A DNA stretch of 64,000 nucleotides from Clostridia bacterium (GTDB lineage Bacteria; Bacillota; Clostridia; UMGS1840), in assembly GCA_017468465.1 (NCBI GenBank), contig JAFUIN010000023.1, positions 1 through 64,000 on the forward strand, written 5' to 3'. A program made the position numbers and the translations under genes. Below the pieces are notes generated by a model. The model searched no databases and was not told where the DNA came from. It worked only from the letters and a program-made list of their open reading frames with translations. Of this stretch, positions 55,943 through 64,000 are shown piece after piece (position 1 is the first letter of the stretch; each line of letters starts with the position of its first letter).

Positions 55943-56010
55943 GTAGAAATGTAAAATGAGAATACAGCATTTAGTTACTTTTTTCAATCATATCTCTTTT
56001 ACATTTCTAC
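55943..56010 (+). repeat. Long inverted repeat between argH and tRNA-Arg
   Basis: GTAGAAATGTAAAA (55943-55956) and TTTTACATTTCTAC (55997-56010) are perfect inverted 14-bp arms enclosing 40 bases. The right arm ends five bases before the tRNA gene. It may terminate argH transcription, be a processing site, or be a remnant of a mobile element end. Confidence 0.7.
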
Positions 56011-56015
56011 CTTAT

Positions 56016-56090
56016 GCCCCCGTAGTTAAGTGGATATAACATGCCCCTCCTAAGGGCAAATCGTGCGTTCGATTCGCGCCAGGGGTGCCA
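56016..56090 (+). tRNA. tRNA-Arg (anticodon CCU)
   Basis: A 75-base cloverleaf. The acceptor is 1-7 GCCCCCG, the D stem is GTTA/TAAC, and the anticodon stem TGCCC/GGGCA encloses the loop CTCCTAA, giving anticodon CCT (reads AGG). The variable loop is four bases, the T stem GTGCG/CGCGC encloses TTCGATT, and CCA is encoded. The acceptor pairs 1-72 (G-U) and 6-67 (C-A) are imperfect. It lies between argH and the GLUG protein. The first codons of the longer GLUG frame run through it and are not coding. Confidence 0.93.
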
Positions 56091-56122
56091 AATCTCATAT
56101 TTTTAATAAAGGACCTCACACT

Positions 56123-59100
56123 ATGAAAAAAACAATGAAAACTCTTTTTGCAATGTTGCTGCTTGGAATGCTTTTTTCTTTTTCCGGCATCACAGCACTG
56201 GCAGAAAATGATATTGTGACAACTGTAGGAGATATCAGTGTTCCCGGTAACGGAACAGCTGCAAATCCGTATTTAATTTCGACCGAAGAACAGCTGTTGC
56301 TGATTGCAAACAGCTCCCTTCCCAATGCCTTACAATCACGTTACAAGCTGCAAAATGATATTACCGTTACACAAGAAACGTGGATGCCTATCGGCTATGA
56401 CAATAAGTCACCGTTTTCCGGTTCCTTTGATGGAAACGGATATACTATTTCTGGAATCAATGTCGAAATTGGTTATACCTATTCCGGTTTCTTTGGCGTC
56501 AATACCGGTTACATTAAACACCTTCGTATTGATGTTTCAATCAATTCCGGTGGATGCAGTGGTAGCTTGATTGCACGAAACGAAGGTGTCATACTGGATT
56601 GTTTTTCTTCAGGAACTATTACCAGTACCGGAAATCAGGTAGGCGGGCTGGTCGGCTTAAACTTCAGCGGTACCATTGGATACTCAGGCTCTACCACAAC
56701 TGTGTCAGGAAAAGAATGTGTAGGTGGTCTAATTGGCCAACATCAAGCTTATTATGTCAATAACACCACCATCATTCACAACAGCTATGCGCAAGGAAAT
56801 ATTATAGGAACCACCAACGTGGGCGGTCTGGTAGGTCGTATGTATGAAACCAATAATATGAAGCCGGTTGTAGAAAATTGCTACGCTTCCGGAATTGTCA
56901 ACAACGGTAAAGGCGGTGGTTTACTGGGTAGCGGCTACGGAACATATTATAACTCTTACTATAATGTGTTCAACACTGGAAACCAGCGCGGTTTTGCGGT
57001 TTCCACCGAAGAACTGAAAGACCAAAATACGTTCTATCTTTGGGATTTTGAATACAAATGGGCGATTGACAACGAATTTCCATACATCCGATATACCGAA
57101 GGTACTTCCGAAAGCAGTATATTAGACGGAGCAGGAACCATCGAAGACCCATACCTCGTGAGAAATGAAAAAGATCTACGTAACGTACAAGGCGGAAAAG
57201 GGACCGATCGAGTCTATTACTATAAGCTGGTAAACGACATTGAATTGACCGCAAAATACTGGACCCCTCTAAACGCTTACGGCGAATTTGAAGGGGTATT
57301 CAATGGAAATGGACATACCATATCCGGTTTGAATTTTTCTTCCACCAACTACGATGCAGTCGGTCTGTTCGGATACAACAGCGGTACCATCAAAAACCTT
57401 ACAGTTATCGGCAACATCCAAGCCACTGCAAAAGCCGGTCTGCTGGCTGGGCAAAATAATGGCCTTTTGGAAAACTGTTTTTCCTCGGGAACCGTAACCA
57501 GTACCGGAAATGAGGTTGGCGGATTGGCTGGGTTGAATTTCAGTGGAAGAATCCGCTATTGCGGCTCTGATGCAACCGTATCAGGAAAAGAAAACGTAGG
57601 TGGTCTGGTTGGTCAGCACCAGGGTTATTACTCCGATCGGGTTGCCCTCATCAACGATTGTTATGCACAAGGAAATGTGAACGGAAATACCAATGTGGGC
57701 GGATTAGTTGGACATATGTATGCAGTCTACAATCAGGAACCCATCATCAGAGACTGTTATGCCTCCGGACTTGTCAATAACGGACAAGGTTGCGGATTAG
57801 TGGGTACTGGCTACAATCATGGACGGTATTACAACTCCTATTACAACTCTTTCAATGCAGGGAACAAACGAGGATTTGCAGTTTCGTTGGAAGAATTAGA
57901 ACAACAAGATACCTTCTATCAGTGGGATTTTGATAATGTTTGGGCAATGGATAGCGGATACCCGTATATTCAGCTAAGAGACGGAGACAAGTCTATCACC
58001 TTTGAGGGAACCGGCACCAAAGATTTTCCCTACCTTGTGAAAACCGAGCGGCAGCTTCTGGCGATAGCAACCGAACGGACACACATTGAAAACGACGTAT
58101 ATTACCGGTTAGCCAATGATATTACGCTTACCGCAAAATGTTGGACTCCCATCGGATTGTATGAAGAATTTCAGGGTATCTTTGATGGAAACGGACATAC
58201 GATTTCCAACTTGAATTACACCATCGGCAATTACGATTGTGCAGGCTTATTTGCTTATAACAACGGTACCATCAAAAATCTTACGGTTGTCGGCAACATC
58301 AAGGCTACCGCAAAAGTCGGAATGCTGGTAGGAGAAAATAACAACGGTCTGATCGAAAACTGTTTTTCTACTGGAACTGTAACCAGTACAGGAAACGAAG
58401 TTGGCGGGCTGATTGGGTTGAATTTCAGTGGAAGAATCCGCTATTGTGGCTCCGATGCAACCGTATCAGGAAAAGAAAACGTGGGTGGTCTGGTTGGTCA
58501 GCACCAAGGTTATTATTCTGATCAGGTTGCCCTCATCAACGATTGTTATGCACAAGGTGATGTAAGCGGAAATACCAATGTGGGCGGGTTGATTGGACGT
58601 ATGCATATAGTCTACAATCAGGAACCTATTGTTAGAGATTGCTATGCCTCCGGATTTGTCAGTGGCGGAACCGGCGGCGGTCTTTTAGGCACCAGTGGCG
58701 GTCGATATTATAACTCCTACTATTATCATGGAAATGCAGGAAATCAAAGAGGATTCGCAGTATCACCGGAAGAATTAAAACAACAAGATACCTTCTATCA
58801 ATGGAATTTTGATACTGTTTGGAAAATGGATGGCGGATACCCGTATATTCAGCTTCGAGACGGTGACAAATCCATCTCATTTGAGGGGTCCGGTTCTGAG
58901 GATTTCCCCTATCTCATTAAAACTGAACGACAACTTTATGCGATGGCAACCGACCAAGCGAGAATGGGTGATAACATCTATTATCAGCTGGCAAACGATA
59001 TTGCTCTCACCGCAAAGCATTGGACTCCTATCGGTGCTTCGGTCGACTTTAGAGGCGTCTTTGACGGGAACGGACACACCATATCCAATGTCGAGCATGT

Positions 59101-60019
59101 TCGTTCCTCTATCAACAATATAGGATTCTTCGGTGTGAATGCAGGTACCATTAAAAACCTGAAGGTATCCGGAGATATTATTGGTAAAGGAAACACCGGT
59201 CTCCTTGCTGCAACAAACTATGGCCTCATCGAAAACTGTCTTTCCGAGGGAACTGTAGTAAGCAACGGCGATAATGCAGGTGGCTTGGTAGGTTACAATG
59301 ATGGCGGGAAAATCCGCACCTCCGGCTCCTTTGCTTCTGTAAGCGGACAAAACAACGTGGGGGGCTTGTTAGGTTACAGCAATGTTTCCTATAGCGACGG
59401 AGAAATCACCAACTGCTTTGCACACGGCGACGTAACGGGAAACTCTACCGTTGGCGGGCTGGTTGGTTATCATTATCAATACCGCGGTACATTTGTGCTG
59501 CAATATAATTATGCTATCGGTAAAGTTTCCGGAAACAACAAAGCCAGCGGTCTGCTGGGTGGATATCATTATGACGGCACTGCCACAATGTCAGACAATT
59601 ATTATAATTCTGAAACTTCATTATGCACCGATACGGTGGCTGCTACCCCAAAAACAACAGCAGAAATGAAAACAAAAGATACCTATGAAGGATGGAATTT
59701 TGACACCATCTGGGCAATGGATGACAATACACTGGACGGATATCCGTATCTGGAAAATGTTGTAACAGCGGAAGATAACTCCATGGATGCAGGCGGAATT
59801 TCTTTCTGGCTGACCCTAAGCGGAAACCCGAATACCGGTACGGTATATGCCGGAATATACGAAGCAAATGGCACTCTGAAACAACTGAAAGATTACCCTG
59901 CCCAAAAAATTATCAATATCGTATTTGATGAAGGTATGACAGGGTCTTATGTAAAAATTATGTGGTGGAAAGAAGAATTGGTACCTATGTGTCCTCCTCA
60001 AACCATTCCTCTGCAATAA
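56123..60019 (+). CDS. Secreted GLUG-repeat protein with tandem 295-residue modules
   Basis: A 1298-residue exported protein. A signal peptide (MKKTMKTLFAMLLLGMLFSF to about 30) is followed by four modules of about 294 residues starting near 30, 333, 627 and 920. Each module begins with an NPYLI or FPYLVKTERQL type strand, has GLUG motifs (NVGGLVG, GGLIGLNFSG), and ends near FDxVWAMD-YPYIQLRDGD. The C-terminal module (about 1220-1298, FWLTLSGNPNTGTVYAGIYEANG) is shared with the LRR protein. The ATG after AAAGGACCTCACACT is chosen because earlier codons overlap the tRNA. Its role is likely adhesion or surface recognition. Confidence 0.85.
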   Translation: MKKTMKTLFAMLLLGMLFSFSGITALAENDIVTTVGDISVPGNGTAANPYLISTEEQLLLIANSSLPNALQSRYKLQNDITVTQETWMPIGYDNKSPFSGSFDGNGYTISGINVEIGYTYSGFFGVNTGYIKHLRIDVSINSGGCSGSLIARNEGVILDCFSSGTITSTGNQVGGLVGLNFSGTIGYSGSTTTVSGKECVGGLIGQHQAYYVNNTTIIHNSYAQGNIIGTTNVGGLVGRMYETNNMKPVVENCYASGIVNNGKGGGLLGSGYGTYYNSYYNVFNTGNQRGFAVSTEELKDQNTFYLWDFEYKWAIDNEFPYIRYTEGTSESSILDGAGTIEDPYLVRNEKDLRNVQGGKGTDRVYYYKLVNDIELTAKYWTPLNAYGEFEGVFNGNGHTISGLNFSSTNYDAVGLFGYNSGTIKNLTVIGNIQATAKAGLLAGQNNGLLENCFSSGTVTSTGNEVGGLAGLNFSGRIRYCGSDATVSGKENVGGLVGQHQGYYSDRVALINDCYAQGNVNGNTNVGGLVGHMYAVYNQEPIIRDCYASGLVNNGQGCGLVGTGYNHGRYYNSYYNSFNAGNKRGFAVSLEELEQQDTFYQWDFDNVWAMDSGYPYIQLRDGDKSITFEGTGTKDFPYLVKTERQLLAIATERTHIENDVYYRLANDITLTAKCWTPIGLYEEFQGIFDGNGHTISNLNYTIGNYDCAGLFAYNNGTIKNLTVVGNIKATAKVGMLVGENNNGLIENCFSTGTVTSTGNEVGGLIGLNFSGRIRYCGSDATVSGKENVGGLVGQHQGYYSDQVALINDCYAQGDVSGNTNVGGLIGRMHIVYNQEPIVRDCYASGFVSGGTGGGLLGTSGGRYYNSYYYHGNAGNQRGFAVSPEELKQQDTFYQWNFDTVWKMDGGYPYIQLRDGDKSISFEGSGSEDFPYLIKTERQLYAMATDQARMGDNIYYQLANDIALTAKHWTPIGASVDFRGVFDGNGHTISNVEHVRSSINNIGFFGVNAGTIKNLKVSGDIIGKGNTGLLAATNYGLIENCLSEGTVVSNGDNAGGLVGYNDGGKIRTSGSFASVSGQNNVGGLLGYSNVSYSDGEITNCFAHGDVTGNSTVGGLVGYHYQYRGTFVLQYNYAIGKVSGNNKASGLLGGYHYDGTATMSDNYYNSETSLCTDTVAATPKTTAEMKTKDTYEGWNFDTIWAMDDNTLDGYPYLENVVTAEDNSMDAGGISFWLTLSGNPNTGTVYAGIYEANGTLKQLKDYPAQKIINIVFDEGMTGSYVKIMWWKEELVPMCPPQTIPLQ

Positions 60020-60043
60020 CAAAAAGTCAAAGGAGACTCTCTT

Positions 60044-60679
60044 ATGAGCGTATTACAAGAATTGACACAAATTTTACAAAGAGGACGTGTTCCCAAAGTA
60101 AAAGAACTGGTAGAACAGGCAATTTCCGAAGAAATTGCACCGGAAACCATTTTAGAAGACGGCTTACTGAAAGGCATGGCAATCATCGGAGAAAAATTCA
60201 AGAAAAATGAAGTATTTATCCCCGAAGTAATGATGGCAGCGCGTGCCATGAACGCAGGAGTAGAATTACTGCGCCCATTGCTCATTTCTGCCGGAGTTTC
60301 CAAAAAAGGAACTGCCGTTATCGGAACAGTGAAAGGTGATTTGCACGATATCGGGAAAAACATCTGCAAAATGATGTTGGAAGCAAAAGGGCTTGAGGTG
60401 TTCGATCTGGGCACTGATGTTACTGCCGATACCTTTATTGAAAAAGCAATCGAGCACAATGCAACTGTAATTTGCTGCTCTGCTCTTTTAACTACAACCA
60501 TGAATGAAATGAAAAATGTCATTGTAAAAGCCACAGAAGCAGGCATTCGTGACAAGGTAACCATCATGATTGGCGGTGCGCCGGTAACACAGGAATTCTG
60601 CGATACTATCACTGCAGATTATTATACTCCCGATGCCGCAACCTGCTCCGAAGTTGCACTGCAATCCTGCACTCGGTAA
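60044..60679 (+). CDS. Corrinoid (cobalamin-binding) protein of methyltransferase type
   Basis: A 211-residue two-domain protein. The N-terminal four-helix cap (about 1-85) is followed by a B12-binding Rossmann domain with the lower-ligand motif GDLHDIGKN (DxHxxG), then SALLTTTM and GGAPVTQEFC. It resembles MtbC/MtmC-type corrinoid proteins, which shuttle methyl groups between a substrate methyltransferase and a second enzyme. No such methyltransferase is in the window. It follows the GLUG gene by 24 bases with its own AAAGGAG site. Confidence 0.9.
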   Translation: MSVLQELTQILQRGRVPKVKELVEQAISEEIAPETILEDGLLKGMAIIGEKFKKNEVFIPEVMMAARAMNAGVELLRPLLISAGVSKKGTAVIGTVKGDLHDIGKNICKMMLEAKGLEVFDLGTDVTADTFIEKAIEHNATVICCSALLTTTMNEMKNVIVKATEAGIRDKVTIMIGGAPVTQEFCDTITADYYTPDAATCSEVALQSCTR

Positions 60680-60745
60680 TCCTCTCAAAAATAACCACCA
60701 CAGCAGCAACGAAATCAACTCTTTGCAAGAAAGGAGCTTTTTTCC

Positions 60746-62146
60746 GTGAAAACAAAGCATACATACAGCTACCACAGCTTTTTCTTCCCCTTTGTATGGG
60801 ATAATGCCGGTAAAATGGATTTTGTGACCTATCTGAAAAAAGTAGAAGAAAGCGGTTGGAACTGCAATGATGTAAGAAATTTTTCAGAAATTGACTCTGA
60901 TTCGGTTGCAGATTATGCAGCCGTACAATATTTTACCGATGCGGCAAAAAAATCTCTTTTCGGCTGGAATGCTGATTTTGTTCGCTGTTATCGCTCTAAA
61001 AGAACAGACCAAAACGCAAGATATATCATTGAAAAAGGAAAAAAAAGCTGGAATTTGAGACTCTTGTCCATCCAGCTGAAAATTTACAATACAGGCATTG
61101 GTATTTTATGTTTTGAAACTGCTAATGACGATGCCTGTACCTTAACGGATGTAAAAGCAATCAATGAATACGGCAGAAGAATTTTTCCGCCATATACTGC
61201 CAAAGAAGGATGCAGCCGATGCGCCGACCGATTAGGAATCTTTGTCCAAAACGCTGAATTTTGTGAGAACATTGCTACAAAAATTCCCTCTTCCAGTTTA
61301 GATTGCATTCCAAATTTCATCTGTCAATTATTACCCTCTGGGGTACCGATTCAATCAGCGATTGACGACAGAATGTATATTTCCTGTCTGGTAAATGATG
61401 CTGCTTCGTTTTCGTTCTTAAAAGAATATCAAACCAATGAAACAGCCTCACAAAGCTTATATGAGCTTATTTTTACCGATTTGGAAGGAACCTGCTCCTG
61501 CCCTACCCAAGATGTTAGAGAAACACAGCTAGAACGTGTGCTTTACCGTCGGTGGCTGGAACAGCTTTCAGAGGATGGTACTGTTTGCGGAACCCTGTAT
61601 GCAGTAACAAGACATTCGTTTTTTTGTATGACTGCATCCGAGGATCCCCTATTGCCGGAGCATTCGTTCCGTGCAATTTATACCCCCATGGCAACAATGG
61701 TGTTATCACAACGGGCAACTATTTTATCGTTGGATAATATGGTGTCGCATTTATCCAATGGATTTGGGCAAAAAAACGCCAGACTGACAAGAAAACAAAT
61801 CCGAACACTGCAGCAATTACAAGGAAAACACATTGGTTTCCTGAATCAGCATATGAACATTGAAGTCACCTGTCAGGAACAAGGAATTGAGCTGTATGAA
61901 ATGCTACAGCAGGAAATGAATGTCAATCGGGAAGCAGAAAGCATCTGCAATGAAATTGAGCGGCTGTCCGATGCAGCAAACACTGCAAACGATAACTTTT
62001 TAACTATTCTGGCTACCGTTTTGGCTTCTGCCCTTGTATTTTTACAGCCGGTGGCAGAAACTGTCTTTCAATGGATTCCGCTCTATTATCTCTCAACAAT
62101 CGCACTGGCTGTCGTAATCATCATTCTTGTTTTCAAAAAACGATAA
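60746..62146 (+). CDS. Unknown protein with C-terminal two-helix membrane anchor (CorA-like layout)
   Basis: A 466-residue protein starting at GTG after AAAGGAG. The N-terminus has a SYHSFFFPFVWDN motif, and the first 390 residues appear soluble, with Cys residues including CSRC and CSC. A coiled-coil-like stretch (about 390-420) precedes two membrane helices (NFLTILATVLASALVFLQ and IPLYYLSTIALAVVIIILVF) and a KKR end. The order soluble domain, long helix, two helices recalls CorA, but the GMN pore motif is missing. I do not recognise the family. It follows the corrinoid gene by 66 bases. Confidence 0.6.
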   Translation: MKTKHTYSYHSFFFPFVWDNAGKMDFVTYLKKVEESGWNCNDVRNFSEIDSDSVADYAAVQYFTDAAKKSLFGWNADFVRCYRSKRTDQNARYIIEKGKKSWNLRLLSIQLKIYNTGIGILCFETANDDACTLTDVKAINEYGRRIFPPYTAKEGCSRCADRLGIFVQNAEFCENIATKIPSSSLDCIPNFICQLLPSGVPIQSAIDDRMYISCLVNDAASFSFLKEYQTNETASQSLYELIFTDLEGTCSCPTQDVRETQLERVLYRRWLEQLSEDGTVCGTLYAVTRHSFFCMTASEDPLLPEHSFRAIYTPMATMVLSQRATILSLDNMVSHLSNGFGQKNARLTRKQIRTLQQLQGKHIGFLNQHMNIEVTCQEQGIELYEMLQQEMNVNREAESICNEIERLSDAANTANDNFLTILATVLASALVFLQPVAETVFQWIPLYYLSTIALAVVIIILVFKKR

Positions 62147-62152
62147 AAAAAC

Positions 62153-62197
62153 GAGCTATAGCAAAATGATTTTCGTTTTGCTATAGCTCATTTTTTT
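62153..62197. terminator. Bidirectional intrinsic terminator
   Basis: A 14-bp perfect stem (GAGCTATAGCAAAA, 62153-62166, with TTTTGCTATAGCTC, 62176-62189) has a 9-nt loop. T-runs follow on both strands. It separates the unknown membrane protein from the FliB-like gene. Confidence 0.92.
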
Positions 62198-62200
62198 GGC

Positions 62201-63115
62201 TTATTCAAACAATTTCAACAGCGCTTGAATGTTTTCCTCACTGTACTCAATTTCCGAAGAATACAGGCGCGCGATTTCTACCAGTTTGTCCATTGAAAAA
62301 CCACCGGAAGAAACCATCCGAAACAGAGAAGAAACCATCCATAAGCCTAAAACAGAAAATAAAATCCGCTCACGAAAACAGCCGTCGGATAATCCTTGTG
62401 CCAAGTGTCGATACACAAAATAACAAAGAAGCTGTTCCAAGGGAATTTCCCACTCTTTGCCCAAGGGCAACAGCTCCTCCGACAACGAAAACTCCCGAAG
62501 AAGTCGTCCCCATGTTTCATCCAGACGTTCCAGCGACAAAAATATATCTGCCCATTCCTGATTACTTTTGTCCGGGAACGACATCTGATATTTTGACAGC
62601 AGATTTTCTACCCGTTGCTTCAAAGAAAATTCTCTTTCTTGTATCATTCTAAAGATTTCCTTGCGGAAACGAAAAAAGCATTTTTCTTCTTCTGTCAGTA
62701 ACATTTCGTCTGCTTCCGGCACAAAAAAACGTTCCTTTTGAGAGAGAATCAACTCCCCCGCCGCTTCACAGCAAAGTCCCAATCCAATTTCGGTGTAATG
62801 GGTATAAAAATTGCGAAATCTGGGATGGTCAGTACATATCTGGCAAAGAGCACTTTCCCCTTTTTCCAGAATAATATCGCATAAATTATCTTCATTCAAA
62901 AAAGGACAACGCTCCTTGTCATCCAAAATAAAATGAGGCGTATTTTCAACTGAAATATGCTCTTGTAAGCGTTCTCCAAGTGGCCCGGAAAAAGACTGAT
63001 ATCTTAGGTAGGTTTCTTCATCAATATCAATCTCCCACCCCACACAGCAGCTATGCTTACATCGCCCTGCAATACACTGAAATTGCTGATAATAGCCGGG
63101 TTTCAAAAGATTCAT
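62201..63115 (-). CDS. FliB-like cysteine-rich lysine N-methylase family protein
   Basis: A 304-residue protein with the FliB-type cysteine pattern: GRCKHSCCVGWEIDID, CPFLNEDNLCDIILEKG, ALCQICTDHPRF and GLCCEAA. These cysteines are thought to bind an Fe-S cluster. Some family members methylate flagellin lysines. It is shorter than Salmonella FliB (about 400), and no flagellin or motility gene is in the window. The actual substrate is thus unknown. It shares a bidirectional terminator with the preceding gene. Confidence 0.8.
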   Translation of the reverse strand: MNLLKPGYYQQFQCIAGRCKHSCCVGWEIDIDEETYLRYQSFSGPLGERLQEHISVENTPHFILDDKERCPFLNEDNLCDIILEKGESALCQICTDHPRFRNFYTHYTEIGLGLCCEAAGELILSQKERFFVPEADEMLLTEEEKCFFRFRKEIFRMIQEREFSLKQRVENLLSKYQMSFPDKSNQEWADIFLSLERLDETWGRLLREFSLSEELLPLGKEWEIPLEQLLCYFVYRHLAQGLSDGCFRERILFSVLGLWMVSSLFRMVSSGGFSMDKLVEIARLYSSEIEYSEENIQALLKLFE

Positions 63116-63184
63116 AACACTCTTCCCTTCTTCTGAAAAAAAGCACCTTTTCGGCGCACTCCGAACAAGGTGCTTTTAATGCAA

Positions 63185-64000
63185 TCAACGCAAAAATCCA
63201 ATTCCCTCCCGAAAGGTTTTTCCGGCTAAAGCTGCCTGTTTCACAGCTTCGGAAAAACAGTTATAGGCGGGCACAAATTTCACACTGAAACGATTGGTAT
63301 TCCAGCGAAAAACATAACGTAAAATGGCATCCGATTCTTCCGTATCCACAACCTCAAATAAATTCCGGAAACTTAAAATATTACTGTCCGGAGGCAAAAT
63401 ATCCTGCAATCCATCGTCCAGCAACCAGGATTTTACCACAATGGGATATTCCTTGCCAAAGAAGTTCTTAGCCTGAAAAAACGCATCTTCACAAGCTTTT
63501 TTGGATAATTTTCCGCCAAAAGGAATGTAACAGCGTAACAGAGTATCGCCCTTTTTTATGCCTTTTTCCGGAATCTCCCAAAGAGAAACTTCCAACCCGA
63601 ATTGCAGTCGTCCCAAACGGAAAATTTTGCCGTCCAGAAGCTTCAGTATCCATTCCATTCTGCCAAGTGAAAGCTCATTTTTTAAGTCACTGAATATGTT
63701 GGTATAAGTAACAATATCGCTTAAGGTATCGAAAAGAATCGGTTCTCCGATTCCTTTTTCCTGATATTTTTTTTCCAATGTTTCACACAAGAACAATGCA
63801 GAAAGGAAATTCCGCTTTCCATCCTGACATTCCACATCATAAGCATCTGCAGAAATCGTATCCGAAATGGCTGCATCTTTCAGAATCCGATAAAATTCTT
63901 CATCAAAACAGCGCGGGAACCCAAGTTTTTGATACCACTTTTCAATGATTTTCGGCACCTCCGGATTTTTCGGGCTCCAACCGCCGGCATTATCAGGAAC
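63185..64000 (-). CDS. Acyltransferase-like protein (N-acyltransferase/GNAT_C type), cut by the window edge
   Basis: At least 257 residues. The frame remains open to 64000, and the only apparent start (GTG at 63958) has no spaced ribosome binding site, so the N-terminus may lie outside. Visible parts are an N-terminal helical region (PKIIEKWYQKLGFP), then LFLCETLEKKYQEKG, SLGRMEWILKLLDG, and CYIPFGGKLSKKACEDAF. The C-terminal part has NRFSVKFVPAYNCFSEAVKQ. The layout resembles the N-acyltransferase plus GNAT C-terminal family found in Firmicutes. The substrate is unknown. Confidence 0.6.
   Translation of the reverse strand, partial: VPDNAGGWSPKNPEVPKIIEKWYQKLGFPRCFDEEFYRILKDAAISDTISADAYDVECQDGKRNFLSALFLCETLEKKYQEKGIGEPILFDTLSDIVTYTNIFSDLKNELSLGRMEWILKLLDGKIFRLGRLQFGLEVSLWEIPEKGIKKGDTLLRCYIPFGGKLSKKACEDAFFQAKNFFGKEYPIVVKSWLLDDGLQDILPPDSNILSFRNLFEVVDTEESDAILRYVFRWNTNRFSVKFVPAYNCFSEAVKQAALAGKTFREGIGFLR

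Noticed and set aside
59998-60612. 204-codon minus-strand frame opposite the corrinoid gene
   Set aside because: It is a shadow frame of the corrinoid protein, whose motifs are clear on the plus strand.

Overview
The window reads as chromosomal DNA of a spore-forming, low-GC Gram-positive bacterium of class Clostridia. Supporting signs are two sporulation or germination genes (spoIIP, gpr), an ECF transporter core operon, a clostridial-type divergent second type IIA topoisomerase pair, an RNA-directed DUF5693/DUF5711 gene content, strong AGGAGG-like ribosome binding sites, and many canonical sigma-A promoters with 17-bp spacers. I cannot name a genus. I see no phage, insertion sequence, CRISPR array or rRNA operon.

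Layout. 1-330: a partial unknown exported protein and a possible remnant of a spore-germination permease. 274-3300 (minus): hisB-like, HAD phosphatase, fumarase beta subunit and radC, with their own promoter. 3328-11380 (minus): an eight-gene operon rRNA methyltransferase-ecfA1-ecfA2-ecfT-truA-DUF5711-cvpA-ligA. 11289-11798: a repeat-bearing divergent intergenic region. 11799-19068 (plus): parE-like, parC-like, ychF, tgt, rlmB. 19124-27376 (minus): DUF5693 membrane protein, fucU, a ZIP transporter, and a glycosyltransferase/acetyltransferase/fucokinase-guanylyltransferase operon. 27413-34300 (minus): secD-secF, a multispanning membrane protein with alaS and hinT, and a zinc-ribbon protein. 34725-39982 (minus): TrmH methyltransferase, a 107-bp repeat array, relA/spoT and recJ.

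40002-43833 (plus): rsmD, coaD, a coiled-coil protein, a candidate structured RNA, and uvrC. 43822-50807: a small membrane protein, spoIIP, gpr, a cell-wall amidase, and ruvCAB. A second repeat array, related to the first, splits ruvA from ruvB. 50922-60019 (plus): argG, a secreted BspA-type leucine-rich-repeat protein, argH, tRNA-Arg(CCU), and a secreted GLUG-repeat protein. 60044-64000: a corrinoid protein, an unknown two-helix membrane protein, a FliB-like methylase, and an acyltransferase-like protein cut by the window edge.

How the genes work together. Most are housekeeping: DNA repair (radC, ligA, uvrC, ruvABC, recJ), RNA modification (truA, tgt, rlmB, rsmD, TrmH), secretion (secDF), stringent response and arginine synthesis. 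The accessory layer is more interesting. It holds a GDP-fucose salvage locus, two large secreted repeat proteins that share the same C-terminal module and flank argH, two related hairpin-bearing repeat arrays, an orphan HisB-like enzyme lacking metal ligands, and a possible structured RNA before uvrC. None of these is proven to be a new system; the repeat family and the RNA candidate are the least explained.
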